This document shows, in pieces, positions 8,341-16,615 of a stretch of 26,535 bases of DNA. The position numbers were made by a program, and so were the translations under genes. Below the pieces are notes generated by a model. It made no database searches. It worked only from the letters and a program-made list of their open reading frames with translations, and had not been told where the DNA came from. Each line of letters opens with the position of its first letter. Positions within the stretch are counted from its first letter, which is position 1. The DNA is from Bacteroidales bacterium UBA3630 (GTDB lineage: Bacteria > Bacteroidota > Bacteroidia > Bacteroidales > P3): positions 1 to 26,535 of the forward strand of contig DFLB01000069.1 in the NCBI GenBank assembly GCA_002373995.1, written 5' to 3'.

Positions 8341-8423
8341 GCGCATTCTATGCCCGGAAAAGGCAGTGCACGTCAGCTTGATGCCAGCGCTTCTTTGGCT
8401 CAAACACAAAATTTTGCGAGGCC

Positions 8424-8454
8424 CTTGCGATGTCGTCTTTTTTGTGTATATTTG
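8424..8454 (+). promoter_or_regulatory. Promoter of hisS
   Basis: The -7 box TATATTTG (8447-8454) matches TAnnTTTG exactly, and CTTG (8424-8427) supplies the -33 TTG core with a 19-nt spacer. Transcription should start near 8461, only about 8 nt before the first ATG of hisS, so the message is almost leaderless. Confidence 0.75.
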
Positions 8455-8468
8455 CAGACCGTAACACG

Positions 8469-9827
8469 ATGTCTATGGCTAACGTAAAATGTTCTATACC
8501 AAAGGGTACGCGCGATTTCTCGCCGGTCGAGATGGCGCGACGCAACTATATTTTCGACACCATCCGCTCGGTCTTCAGCCTCTTTGCCTTCGAACCCATC
8601 GAGACGCCGTCGCTCGAGAACCTCTCGACGCTGATGGGCAAGTATGGCGAGGAGGGCGACAAGCTGCTCTTCAAGGTGCTCAACAGCGGCGACTTCATGG
8701 AGGGCGTGGACTTCACGCAGGACTACCACAAGGTGGCGCCGCAGATCTGCGACCGCGGCCTGCGCTATGACCTGACGGTGCCTTTTGCCCGCTATGTGGT
8801 GCAGCACCGCGACCAGGTGGTGCTCCCCTTCCGCCGCTACCAGCTGCAACCCGTGTGGCGCGCCGACCGTCCGCAGAAAGGCCGCTACCGCGAATTCTAC
8901 CAGTGCGACGCCGATATGATTGGCTCCACGTCGCTGCTCAACGAGCTGGAGCTGGTGCAGATGATTGACGCTGTGTTCAGCAGGCTGGGCATCGGGGTGA
9001 CGGTGAAGATCAACAACCGCAAGGTGCTGGCTGGCATCGCCGAGCTCATCGGCGCGCCGGACAAGATAGTGGACATCACCGTGGCCATCGACAAGCTGGA
9101 CAAGATAGGCCTCGACAACGTGCGCGCCGAGCTTGCCGACCGTGGGCTGACGGCGGAGCAGATTGCCGCCCTCGACCCTGTCTTCTCGCTCAGCGGCACC
9201 GCCACGGAGAAGATACATCAGCTCAAGGCCCTCTTTGCCTCGGTGAGTGTGGGCCTGCAGGGTGCCGACGAACTGGAAGAACTCTTCGGCTACATCGACG
9301 GCGCGGGCATCGGCTGCGGTGTGGAGCTCGACCTTACGCTGGCTCGCGGCCTCAACTACTACACTGGCGCCATCTTCGAGGTCAAAGCCCGCGATGTGCA
9401 GATTGGCTCCATCTGCGGCGGCGGGCGCTACGACAACCTGACCGGCATCTTCGGCATGCCCGATGTCAGCGGCGTGGGCATCTCCTTCGGCGCCGACCGC
9501 ATCTACGACGTGCTGACTGAGCTCGGCGCCTTCCCCGAGGGGCTGGAGCAGGCTGCCACAGTGATGTTTATCAATTTCGGTGCTGCCGAAGGGCGGGCCT
9601 GCATCGGCCTGGCGGCACGCCTGCGGGCTGCCGGCATCGCCACGCTCATCTACCCCGATGCCGCCAAGATGAAGAAGCAGATGGACTATGCCAACCGCAA
9701 GGGTATCCCCTACGTGGCTTTCGTGGGCGAAAGCGAGATGCGCGACGGCACCGTCACCCTGAAGAACATGGCTACCGGCGACCAGCAGACGCTCGCCGTG
9801 GAACAGATGATCGAGGTCCTGCAATGA
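8469..9827 (+). CDS. hisS: Histidyl-tRNA synthetase
   Basis: This class II aminoacyl-tRNA synthetase charges tRNA-His. The start KCSIPKGTRDFSP is the usual HisRS opening. Motif 2 follows (FRRYQLQPVWRADRPQKGRYREFYQCDAD), then the histidine-specific segment LARGLNYYTGAIFEV and motif 3 (GVGISFGADRIYDVL), with an anticodon-binding domain at the C-terminus. I chose ATG 8469 (452 residues); ATG 8475 is equally possible. An upstream in-frame ATG at 8430 would start before the predicted transcription start and is rejected. The stop overlaps the next gene by 4 nt (ATGA). Confidence 0.96.
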   Translation: MSMANVKCSIPKGTRDFSPVEMARRNYIFDTIRSVFSLFAFEPIETPSLENLSTLMGKYGEEGDKLLFKVLNSGDFMEGVDFTQDYHKVAPQICDRGLRYDLTVPFARYVVQHRDQVVLPFRRYQLQPVWRADRPQKGRYREFYQCDADMIGSTSLLNELELVQMIDAVFSRLGIGVTVKINNRKVLAGIAELIGAPDKIVDITVAIDKLDKIGLDNVRAELADRGLTAEQIAALDPVFSLSGTATEKIHQLKALFASVSVGLQGADELEELFGYIDGAGIGCGVELDLTLARGLNYYTGAIFEVKARDVQIGSICGGGRYDNLTGIFGMPDVSGVGISFGADRIYDVLTELGAFPEGLEQAATVMFINFGAAEGRACIGLAARLRAAGIATLIYPDAAKMKKQMDYANRKGIPYVAFVGESEMRDGTVTLKNMATGDQQTLAVEQMIEVLQ

Positions 9828-10882
9828 AACGGCTGCTGATTATAGCATTGCTCTTGATGACCTGCAGCCTGAAGGCTCAGGTGATAGACACCGTCTTCGA
9901 GGTGGGCGTGGGCGAATGGGAAACCCCTCCTGCAGCCCCGGCCCCGGAGAGTGCAGCCTCCCCCATGACTGACGGGGTGCTCCCTCCTGTGCCTGATACC
10001 GTCTACATTTTCCGCACGGATACCCTGACCGTGGTTCGCACCGACACGCTGACGCTGCACCGCACAGATACTGTCTACGTGCTGCATACCGACACCGTTG
10101 TGCGGCGTGTGACAGACACTGCGGCGTTGAGTGCCCTGCGCGAGAAGGAAGCCTTCTATAAGGAAATTCTGTCGGCCAACGGCGTAGACAAAGTGAAGCT
10201 TGAAGCCGAACGCAACTATTATATCCACATGGTGGACTCGCTGCGGTCCATCGTGCGCATCGCCGAAATCGAGGCTGTGCGCAAGGAAGAGGCCAACAAG
10301 TATCTCGAAGAACGCGCCCGCGCAGCTGAGGAGAAGGTGGCTGCCGCCACCAACCGCAAGAAGAAGGTGCGCCCCATTCAGGGTGTGGCGCTGCGCTTCT
10401 ACCGCACACCGGCGTGGGAGATACGCCTCAAAGGTGGTGCCCAGCCGAACACCTACGATAAGTATATCAGCAATCGCAACGAGGGCAATGTGGAGTTCGA
10501 CTATGTCACCGGCGCGTCGGTGATGCTGTGGGATCTGACACGCTACTTCAACCAAAACCACACGATAGGCGGGGTCAATGGTCGCGAGATAAGACGCTTC
10601 GATCAGGACTTTGCCTACGACATAGGTTTCTACGTGGGGTTCGGTGGCAGCAACCTCTTCAAGAACTTCTACACCGGCTTGAGTTTCCGCTTTGTTGATT
10701 TCTTCTACCTGACGATGGGTGTCAATATTGCCGAATACCAGGTGCTGAAAAGTGGCTATGAGAGCGGCGATGTTATAGGCGCAAGCCTCAGCATCGACGA
10801 TGTCACGGCGAAAGCCTGGCTGGTGAAGCCCTTTGTGTCGCTGTCGATAGACCTTGACTTCTTGAGTTTCATCAAGAAATAG
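9824..10882 (+). CDS. Secreted protein with TDT-repeat linker, coiled coil and predicted C-terminal beta-barrel
   Basis: I do not recognise the family. The 352-residue product starts with a signal peptide (MKRLLIIALLLMTCSLKA, cut before QV). A Pro/Ala-rich stretch is followed by five exact 8-residue units at 58-97 of the form DT(V/L)xxx(R/H)T. A charged helical, probably coiled-coil segment follows (about 100-180: LREKEAFYKEIL to ARAAEEKVAAA). The last 170 residues alternate hydrophobic and aromatic residues and contain Gly-rich turns, as in small outer-membrane barrels (FAYDIGFYVGFGGSNLF, KPFVSLSIDLDFLSF). A periplasm-spanning linker tethered to an outer-membrane domain is a reasonable inference. 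It overlaps hisS by ATGA, yet the functions look unrelated. It converges on lpxK with a 7-nt gap. Confidence 0.8.
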   Translation: MKRLLIIALLLMTCSLKAQVIDTVFEVGVGEWETPPAAPAPESAASPMTDGVLPPVPDTVYIFRTDTLTVVRTDTLTLHRTDTVYVLHTDTVVRRVTDTAALSALREKEAFYKEILSANGVDKVKLEAERNYYIHMVDSLRSIVRIAEIEAVRKEEANKYLEERARAAEEKVAAATNRKKKVRPIQGVALRFYRTPAWEIRLKGGAQPNTYDKYISNRNEGNVEFDYVTGASVMLWDLTRYFNQNHTIGGVNGREIRRFDQDFAYDIGFYVGFGGSNLFKNFYTGLSFRFVDFFYLTMGVNIAEYQVLKSGYESGDVIGASLSIDDVTAKAWLVKPFVSLSIDLDFLSFIKK

Positions 10883-10889
10883 GAGACAG

Positions 10890-11972
10890 TCAGCTCCAGA
10901 TACTAAGTTTGCTGAGGAACGAGACGTTCTCGCGGACGGCCGACTCGATGACGCGGTCGAAGGTGAGGTCGCCGTCGGGGTGGAAGGCCACGGTGATGGG
11001 CATCACATAGATGGGCAGGTTCTTGGTGAGCCCGCGCAGGCGTACGGCGTCTTTCTCTGTGGTGATGATGATTTTGCGTGGTGCCTGGATGGTGTTGAAT
11101 TGCTCGCTGATGCGGGCTATGTCGCGCGGGGTATAGTGGTGGTGGTCGGCGAAGGCCATGTGTTGGGCTTTGCAGCTGCGGCGCACCTCGTCGAGCAGGG
11201 GCTCGGGATGGGCAATGCCGGTGACGACAAGCACCTGGTCGAGGCGGCGCAGGTCGAGGTCGGTGGCGGTGCCGTCGAGGGTCTGCAGGCGACCGTAGCG
11301 GAGGTAGGAGAAGAAGACTTTCTGGTAGTTCTGCAGGCGCAGGGCGTTGATGATGTTGTGTTTCTCGATTGGATTGAGCCGGGCGGGGCTTTTGGTGACA
11401 ATCACGATGCTGGCGCGGTGGCGTGCCGAGCGGAACTCGCGCAGGTTGCCGTAGGGCAGGATGCGGTCTTCGTAGAAGGGGTGCCGATACTCGGTCAGCA
11501 GCAGGTTGATGTTGGGTTTGATCTGGCGGTGCTGGAAGACGTCGTCGAGGATAATCAGTTCCGGCACAGCGTCTTCGGGTTGCTGCATCAGCTTGCGGAC
11601 CCCCTCGACGCGTTTCTCGCAGACGGCCACCTGCACGTTGGGGTGTTTGCGGCCCATCATGGCTGGCTCGTCGCCGAGCTGTCGAGGGCTGTGGCTGCCG
11701 TCGTCGAGCACAAAGCCTTTGCTGTGGCGCTTGTAGCCTCGGCTCAGGATGGCGGTGCGATGGTGGTCGGCCAGCAGGTCGATGAGGTATTCCACGTGAG
11801 GCGTCTTGCCGGTGCCGCCGGTGCTGAGGTTGCCCACGCCGATGGTGGTAATGTGTGGGGCTTCCTGTTTCAGCAGCCCCATGGCGTAAAGGAAGTTCCG
11901 CACCGCCACGCCTACGGCGTACCACATGGTCAGTGGCCACAGGATGTAGGATATGGTGGTGCGGAAACTCAT
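10890..11972 (-). CDS. lpxK: Tetraacyldisaccharide 4'-kinase
   Basis: This inner-membrane enzyme phosphorylates the lipid A disaccharide precursor at the 4' position. The 360-residue protein has the N-terminal membrane-associated helix (ISYILWPLTMWYAVGVAVRN), the P-loop variant GNLSTGGTGKTP (47-58), the LSRGYKR motif, LGDEPAMM, the ILDDVFQHR stretch and a C-terminal TTEKDAVRL block, all typical of LpxK. It begins 9 nt downstream of the rubrerythrin gene and so may be read from that gene's promoter. Confidence 0.95.
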   Translation of the reverse strand: MSFRTTISYILWPLTMWYAVGVAVRNFLYAMGLLKQEAPHITTIGVGNLSTGGTGKTPHVEYLIDLLADHHRTAILSRGYKRHSKGFVLDDGSHSPRQLGDEPAMMGRKHPNVQVAVCEKRVEGVRKLMQQPEDAVPELIILDDVFQHRQIKPNINLLLTEYRHPFYEDRILPYGNLREFRSARHRASIVIVTKSPARLNPIEKHNIINALRLQNYQKVFFSYLRYGRLQTLDGTATDLDLRRLDQVLVVTGIAHPEPLLDEVRRSCKAQHMAFADHHHYTPRDIARISEQFNTIQAPRKIIITTEKDAVRLRGLTKNLPIYVMPITVAFHPDGDLTFDRVIESAVRENVSFLSKLSIWS

Positions 11973-11981
11973 GTTGTTGTT

Positions 11982-12521
11982 TTACTTGAAGTAGCGGTTC
12001 AGCAGGCCTTCGAGGGCTTTGCCGTGACGGGCCTCGTCGCGGGCCATCTCGTGGACGGTGTCGTGGATGGCGTCGAGGTTGAGGGCTTTGGCGCGCTTGG
12101 CGAGGTCGGTCTTGCCGGCGGTGGCGCCGTATTCGGCTTCGACGCGGACGCGCAGGTTCTCCTTGGTGCTGTCGGTCAGCACTTCGCCCAGCAGCTCGGC
12201 AAACTTGGCGGCGTGCTCGGCCTCCTCAAAGGCGGCCTTCTCCCAGTAGAGACCTATCTCGGGGTAGCCTTCGCGGTGAGCCACACGGGCCATGGCCAGG
12301 TACATGCCCACTTCTTTGCACTCGCCTTCGAAGTTGGAGCGCAGGTCGGCCTTGATGTCTTCCGGAGCGTCTTTGGCCACGCCGACGATATGTTCGGCGG
12401 CCCAGGTCTTGATGTCTTCTTTCATTTCCTGCATCGGTTTGCCGCAGATGGGGCACTTCTCGGGCATTTCGTCGCCCTCGTAGACGTAGCCGCACACGGG
12501 GCAGATAAACTTCTTGCTCAT
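11982..12521 (-). CDS. Rubrerythrin with N-terminal rubredoxin domain
   Basis: The start at 12521 (MSKKFICPVCG) is preferred to an upstream ATG, because the extra residues would place the rubredoxin knuckle away from the N-terminus and lie across the promoter; this gives 179 residues. Two CxxC knuckles (CPVCG, CPICG) form a rubredoxin-like Fe site, followed by a four-helix ferritin-like domain with the diiron ligands in EGECKEVGMY, EEAEHAAKF, EAEYG and ARDEARHGKAL. The order rubredoxin-then-diiron is that of reverse rubrerythrins, which reduce hydrogen peroxide in anaerobes. It is 9 nt upstream of lpxK. Confidence 0.93.
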   Translation of the reverse strand: MSKKFICPVCGYVYEGDEMPEKCPICGKPMQEMKEDIKTWAAEHIVGVAKDAPEDIKADLRSNFEGECKEVGMYLAMARVAHREGYPEIGLYWEKAAFEEAEHAAKFAELLGEVLTDSTKENLRVRVEAEYGATAGKTDLAKRAKALNLDAIHDTVHEMARDEARHGKALEGLLNRYFK

Positions 12522-12569
12522 TGTATTTCCTTTTGTTTTAGGGTTAATAATTGCTTTTAATTGCAACTG

Positions 12570-12577
12570 CAAAAATA
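12570..12577 (-). promoter_or_regulatory. Likely -7 box for rubrerythrin
   Basis: The minus strand reads TATTTTTG, an exact TAnnTTTG match, about 50 nt upstream of the chosen rubrerythrin start. No clear TTTG was found at -33, so the call is weaker than for hisS or rubredoxin. Confidence 0.5.
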
Positions 12578-12629
12578 CTAACTTTTTATGATATGGAGAA
12601 AAATATTTTTACAGGTCTGGTTTTTTTCG

Positions 12630-12637
12630 TATTTTTG
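12630..12637 (+). promoter_or_regulatory. Likely -7 box for the SpoIIE signalling operon
   Basis: TATTTTTG matches TAnnTTTG on the plus strand, divergent from the rubrerythrin promoter. Transcription from here would give a leader of about 230 nt containing the whole of element copy B. The -33 region is only T-rich. Confidence 0.5.
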
Positions 12638-12640
12638 CAG

Positions 12641-12795
12641 CCGTTTATCAGGTTGAACAATAGGCATCCACGGCTCTTGGTCCGATGGTGGTCCGGGGAT
12701 GGTCCGAGGATGGTCCGAGGATGGTCCGATGGCGGTCCGGCAAAATCCGGACCGGCGGCGGACCGGAGGCGGTGGGGCGGCGGGATGCCTGCGGG
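12641..12795 (-). repeat. Dispersed CGGACC element, copy B
   Basis: Same element as copies A and C, in the opposite orientation. Six 11-nt units (12674-12684 through 12729-12739) read GGTCCG on the plus strand. They adjoin a perfect 7-bp hairpin GGTCCGG-CAAAAT-CCGGACC (12734-12753) and a GC-rich head to about 12795. The stem sequence differs from copies A and C but still pairs. If the promoter at 12630 is right, this copy is transcribed as the leader of the SpoIIE operon. Together with the two promoters it fills the 354 bases between rubrerythrin and SpoIIE. Confidence 0.85.
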
Positions 12796-12875
12796 AGAGA
12801 AAAGGTATTGAAAAAACGGCAGAATTGAACCACCGCCGGTTGGGTTCCGCCAAAGGGATTAAATCAAAGGATAGA

Positions 12876-14762
12876 ATGTTGAAAAAAGGACATAGCAAGA
12901 AAGGGGAGACCGTCTCGTTTTCAGGGCGCTTGAGCCGGACGGTTATTCTCGTGGTAGCAATCTTTGTCATTGCGCAGCTCGTCATCGTCGGTTTCACATC
13001 CAGCAGCATCATTGCTGAGGAGGCAGCCCGCTCCACGCAGCACATGCTGCACGGCACCATCGGCGAGCTTGAGCTGCCGCTGGGCGAGGTGGAGATCACC
13101 ACGCGCACGGTGGCGTCGCTCGTGGCCTCGATGCCCGGTGCCGCCACTGCCGAGATGATCATGAAGCGCACCGTGGAGGTCGACTCGCTCATCTGCGGCG
13201 GCTCGGTGATCTACCCCGCTGCCGACGGCCCCAAGGTCACGATGAGCTACCAGGACTCCACCGGCGTGGTGCACAGCTACCCGCTCATGGGCGGTTGGGG
13301 CGAAGGGTCGTGGGTGAAACGCGGCATAGCCCTCATCGGTGAGCGCCGCGCGCCCTGCTGGGCACCGCCCTACAAGGCCGAGGGCAAGCGCAACCAGCGC
13401 GTGGCCTCCTACCTGTACCCCATCTATCTGGAGGACAGCACCCTCTTTGCCATCGTTACCGCCGAGCTGCCCGTCGATTGGATGAAGCGCAAATGCGAGT
13501 CCCTGCGCCCCTATCCCAACTCGCTGACGACCATCATCTGCGAGGATGAAATCATTGGTATTGAGGATACTGCCATGATGCTGCAAATTAAGACGGCTGT
13601 CGACAACGACACCACCGTGCAGGACATTATCGAGGACATGAAGCGTGGCGCGGACAGCATGCGACGCATCGGCTCCGGAGCGCAGGCCGGCTACATCGTC
13701 TATGGCCCGCTGCACAATGGATGGACGGTGTCTGTCGTGTGCCAATACAAAGAAATCCTGCGCCGGTCGTCGCAGATGCACTTCAACCTGTTTGTCATCG
13801 GCATCATCTTCCTGATTTTAATCTATTTTGTCTGCCGCTACACCATACGTCGCATGTCCACCCCCATCACACAGCTCTCTGACGCCGCCCTGCGCATGGC
13901 CAAAGGCGACCTCAACACCCAGCTGCCCGAAATCAAGAGCAGCGACGAGATGAAACACCTGCACGACTCGTTCGTCTATATGCAGAACTCCATCACCGAA
14001 TACATTGACGAGCTGAAAACCACCACGGCGGCCAACGAGCGCATGGAGTCTGAACTCGGGGTGGCCCGCAATATACAGATGGGGATGCTGCGCACAGACT
14101 TCCCGCCCAACGTGGCGGCCCTGCTGGTGCCCGCCAAGGAGGTGGGCGGCGACCTCTACGACTTCGTCCGTCGCGACAACTGCCTCTACTTCACTATTGG
14201 CGATGTGTCCGGCAAGGGCGTCCCCGCATCGCTCATGATGGCCATCACCCGCGCCGGACTGCGCTTTGTGGCCGGCATGAACCAGCCGATGGACAAGCTG
14301 CTCGAACGCATCAACATCAGTGTCACCGACACCAACTCTAACGATATGTTCGTCACCCTCTTCATGGGGCGCGTCAACCTCGACACGCATCACATGGAGT
14401 ACTGCAACGCCGGGCATAACCCCATCATCGTCGTTCCGCCCGATGGTGAGCCCTACTACCTCAAAGCCAAGCCCAACCTGGCCATCGGCTTGTTTGAAGA
14501 CTTCGTCTACGAGTCCGAAGAACTCGACCTCACCCCCGGCACCCGGCTCATCCTCTACACCGACGGCGTCAACGAGGCCGAGCGTGCCGACAAAGCTCTC
14601 TTCGGCAACGACCGTCTGTTGGCATGGGCCGGCAGCGAACCCGTGCGCAGCAGCGCCACCACTGACAAGGAGGTGGTGGACAGCCTCTTCCAGGCTGTGC
14701 AGCAATTCACCGAGGGCAACCTGCAAAATGATGATATAACCATTATGAGTATAACGATATGA
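12876..14762 (+). CDS. Membrane sensor SpoIIE-type serine phosphatase
   Basis: The start at ATG 12876 follows AAAGGA; an upstream ATG at 12699 lies inside repeat copy B and would encode low-complexity sequence. The 628-residue protein has transmembrane helices at about 22-42 and 304-323, flanking an extracytoplasmic sensor domain. A HAMP-like segment follows (STPITQLSDAALRMAKGDL), then a linker helix, then a PP2C/SpoIIE domain with metal-binding motifs VGGDLYDF (about 423), IGDVSGKGVPASL (about 446), YTDGVNEA and the final DDITIM. Such phosphatases dephosphorylate a STAS antagonist in partner-switching systems. The stop overlaps the kinase gene by ATGA, and kinase and antagonist follow directly. 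The ligand of the sensor domain is unknown. Confidence 0.92.
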   Translation: MLKKGHSKKGETVSFSGRLSRTVILVVAIFVIAQLVIVGFTSSSIIAEEAARSTQHMLHGTIGELELPLGEVEITTRTVASLVASMPGAATAEMIMKRTVEVDSLICGGSVIYPAADGPKVTMSYQDSTGVVHSYPLMGGWGEGSWVKRGIALIGERRAPCWAPPYKAEGKRNQRVASYLYPIYLEDSTLFAIVTAELPVDWMKRKCESLRPYPNSLTTIICEDEIIGIEDTAMMLQIKTAVDNDTTVQDIIEDMKRGADSMRRIGSGAQAGYIVYGPLHNGWTVSVVCQYKEILRRSSQMHFNLFVIGIIFLILIYFVCRYTIRRMSTPITQLSDAALRMAKGDLNTQLPEIKSSDEMKHLHDSFVYMQNSITEYIDELKTTTAANERMESELGVARNIQMGMLRTDFPPNVAALLVPAKEVGGDLYDFVRRDNCLYFTIGDVSGKGVPASLMMAITRAGLRFVAGMNQPMDKLLERINISVTDTNSNDMFVTLFMGRVNLDTHHMEYCNAGHNPIIVVPPDGEPYYLKAKPNLAIGLFEDFVYESEELDLTPGTRLILYTDGVNEAERADKALFGNDRLLAWAGSEPVRSSATTDKEVVDSLFQAVQQFTEGNLQNDDITIMSITI

Positions 14763-15166
14763 AAAAGCGTTTCAACCCCATTAAGGACAAAAGCAGCGAA
14801 ATCATCGAGTTCCTCATGTCCTCGCCCGACATGCCCGACGACGAGTCCCTCCGCTTCAAGCTGCGCCTCTCTATCGAAGAGGCTGTCGAGAACGTGGTGC
14901 GCTATGCCTACGAAGGCGGCATCGGATGGCTCGAAGCCGGCACCTCGCTCGACCAGAATACGCTGGTGCTCACCGTCGAATTGCGCGATGCCGGAGTGCC
15001 CTTCAACCCTCTTGACCGCGACGACCCCGACATCACCCTTTCGGCAGAAGAACGCGAGATTGGCGGACTCGGCATCTTCCTCTGCAAGCAGATGATGGAT
15101 ACCCTCAACTATCGCTATGAGGACGGCAACAATATCCTCACCATGACAAAGAAAATCAGCAAATAA
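14759..15166 (+). CDS. RsbW-like anti-sigma factor / serine kinase
   Basis: This 135-residue HATPase_c_2 protein has the GHKL ATP-binding boxes: N box LSIEEAVENVVRYAY, G1 ELRDAGVPFNP, and G2 GGLGIFLCKQMMD. In RsbW/SpoIIAB-type systems it either binds a partner protein or phosphorylates the STAS antagonist. It overlaps the SpoIIE phosphatase by ATGA and lies 10 nt before the STAS gene, completing a phosphatase-kinase-antagonist set. The final target, whether a sigma factor or another protein, is not identifiable. No SigB/SigF-like gene is in the window. Confidence 0.9.
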   Translation: MKKRFNPIKDKSSEIIEFLMSSPDMPDDESLRFKLRLSIEEAVENVVRYAYEGGIGWLEAGTSLDQNTLVLTVELRDAGVPFNPLDRDDPDITLSAEEREIGGLGIFLCKQMMDTLNYRYEDGNNILTMTKKISK

Positions 15167-15176
15167 AGATACAACA

Positions 15177-15479
15177 ATGGATATAACAATCAAGAACGAC
15201 GGTGCGAAGACCCTTGTCACCCTCAACGGACGCCTCGACACCACCAACGCCGATCAGTTCCAGACCGACATACAGCCTCTGATGACCATGCCCAACCCCG
15301 ATATAGACATCGAATGCAGCGGCATGTCGTATACCTCGTCGCAGGGCCTTCGCATCTTCCTCTCTCTCCAAAAGAGCGTCCTCGCCCGCGGTGGCAAAAT
15401 GGTGATGCTGAACATGAACCCTCAGGTGAAGGAGGTGTTCGATATCACTGGCTTCTCCAACATCATCGCTATCCGCTAA
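15177..15479 (+). CDS. STAS-domain anti-sigma factor antagonist
   Basis: This 100-residue single STAS domain opens with the usual beta strand and LNGRLDTTNADQF. It has the phosphorylation-site loop MSYTSSQGLRIFL, where Ser54/Ser55 occupy the position of the regulatory Ser of RsbV/SpoIIAA. It is expected to be phosphorylated by the kinase encoded just upstream and dephosphorylated by the SpoIIE protein, releasing or trapping the kinase. It lies 10 nt after the kinase gene and 7 nt before the alarmone synthetase gene. The length is normal. Confidence 0.92.
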   Translation: MDITIKNDGAKTLVTLNGRLDTTNADQFQTDIQPLMTMPNPDIDIECSGMSYTSSQGLRIFLSLQKSVLARGGKMVMLNMNPQVKEVFDITGFSNIIAIR

Positions 15480-15486
15480 GTCCGCC

Positions 15487-16572
15487 ATGAAACTCGACAT
15501 GCATTGCGAGATGATTCTCGACGAATACCGCGAGCGTCAACCCATTTACAACAAGATTAAGGACATCGTGCTCGACATGCTCCACCGCACTCTGCGCGAC
15601 AACAACATGGTTGTTACGGCCGTCGAAGGGCGTGTGAAGACCGAACAGAGTCTCGCCGGAAAGCTCGAACTCAAAGGCGGCAAATACCACACCATCGACG
15701 ATATTACCGACATCGTCGGCGTGCGCATCATCACTTTCTTCAGCGACGAGGTCGACAAGATTGCCGCCATGGTGGAACGCATGTTCGATATCGACTGGGA
15801 CAACTCGGTCGACAAACGTAAGATGCTCGCCATCGACCGCTTCGGCTACATGTCGCTCCACTACATCTGCCGCATCCCCAAGAGCCTTTGCGTCGACGAG
15901 CAGTATCCTCAACTCAACGATATCCGCTTCGAGTTGCAGATGCGCACCGCTTTGCAGCACGTGTGGGCCAACATGCAGCACGACACTGGATACAAGAGCG
16001 AGGTGGAGATACCGGTAGAGTACCAGCGCAGCCTCAACCGGCTGGCAGGCATACTCGAACTTGCCGACGAGCAGTTCAGCCGCATTCGCAAGGAAATCAA
16101 CGACTACCGCCGCAATGTGCAGTCGCTCGTGGCCAGCGGCAACTTCGACGAGGTGCCCCTCAACGGCGACACCTTCCGCAGCTACTGCGAGCTGCGCCCC
16201 TTCCAGCGCCTGGCCAACAAGATTGCCACCATCAACCAGGCCGAGCTCTACGACGACAGCCCCATGCCTTACTTCCAGATACTGCTCCGTCTCGATATGA
16301 AGACCATCGGCGATGTCGAGCGTATGCGTGCCGAATACAGCGATGGCGCCTATCAGCTCGCCCTCATCCAGCTCGCCGGCACCGGACTCGACATCGTGGC
16401 CTACTCCGTCGCCCTCCAGAACCTCTGCATCGTCAAGATCCTCAAGATGGGCTTCGGCACCGCCGGCCTCACGGCTATGTTCGCCGCCCTTTATGGCGAC
16501 AGCGCCTACAACGCCCAGCGCGCCGAGCGCATCTACCGGCAGGCCGTCCGCAGCGGCCTCATTAGCGAATAG
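15487..16572 (+). CDS. RelA/SpoT-type alarmone synthetase with unknown C-terminal domain
   Basis: Residues about 15-170 form a RelA/SpoT synthetase domain with the conserved blocks DIVGVRI (75-81), GYMSLHY (120-126; Tyr for base stacking) and ELQMRTALQHVWANMQH (149-165; catalytic Glu region). It should transfer pyrophosphate from ATP to a nucleotide, probably GTP/GDP. No HD hydrolase or TGS/ACT domain is attached. Residues about 185-361 are an alpha-helical region I do not recognise. The gene starts 7 nt after the STAS gene and is followed 43 nt later by an HD hydrolase. A toxic small alarmone synthetase is an alternative, but the extended C-terminus and operon partners favour regulated signalling. 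Confidence 0.85.
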   Translation: MKLDMHCEMILDEYRERQPIYNKIKDIVLDMLHRTLRDNNMVVTAVEGRVKTEQSLAGKLELKGGKYHTIDDITDIVGVRIITFFSDEVDKIAAMVERMFDIDWDNSVDKRKMLAIDRFGYMSLHYICRIPKSLCVDEQYPQLNDIRFELQMRTALQHVWANMQHDTGYKSEVEIPVEYQRSLNRLAGILELADEQFSRIRKEINDYRRNVQSLVASGNFDEVPLNGDTFRSYCELRPFQRLANKIATINQAELYDDSPMPYFQILLRLDMKTIGDVERMRAEYSDGAYQLALIQLAGTGLDIVAYSVALQNLCIVKILKMGFGTAGLTAMFAALYGDSAYNAQRAERIYRQAVRSGLISE

Positions 16573-16615
16573 CGGCCTTGACTATCAATCTCTTAACCTG
16601 TAATCTTTAACCTTG

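Noticed and set aside
8324..8379. CAAGCTG / CAGCTTG inverted repeat before hisS
   Set aside because: The 7-bp arms are about 40 bases apart and not repeated in copies B or C; chance cannot be excluded.
8400..9824. Long open frame antisense to hisS
   Set aside because: It is the complement of a clear housekeeping gene, and its His/Val/Leu-rich translation shows no family motif; GC-rich codon use leaves antisense frames open.
10980..12560. 526-codon open frame antisense to lpxK and rubrerythrin
   Set aside because: It crosses two well-supported genes on the other strand and has no motif or promoter.
12699..12875. N-terminal extension of the SpoIIE protein from an upstream ATG
   Set aside because: It would translate the 11-nt repeat, whose period is not a multiple of three, into low-complexity sequence; ATG 12876 has a better upstream region and leads straight into the first membrane helix.
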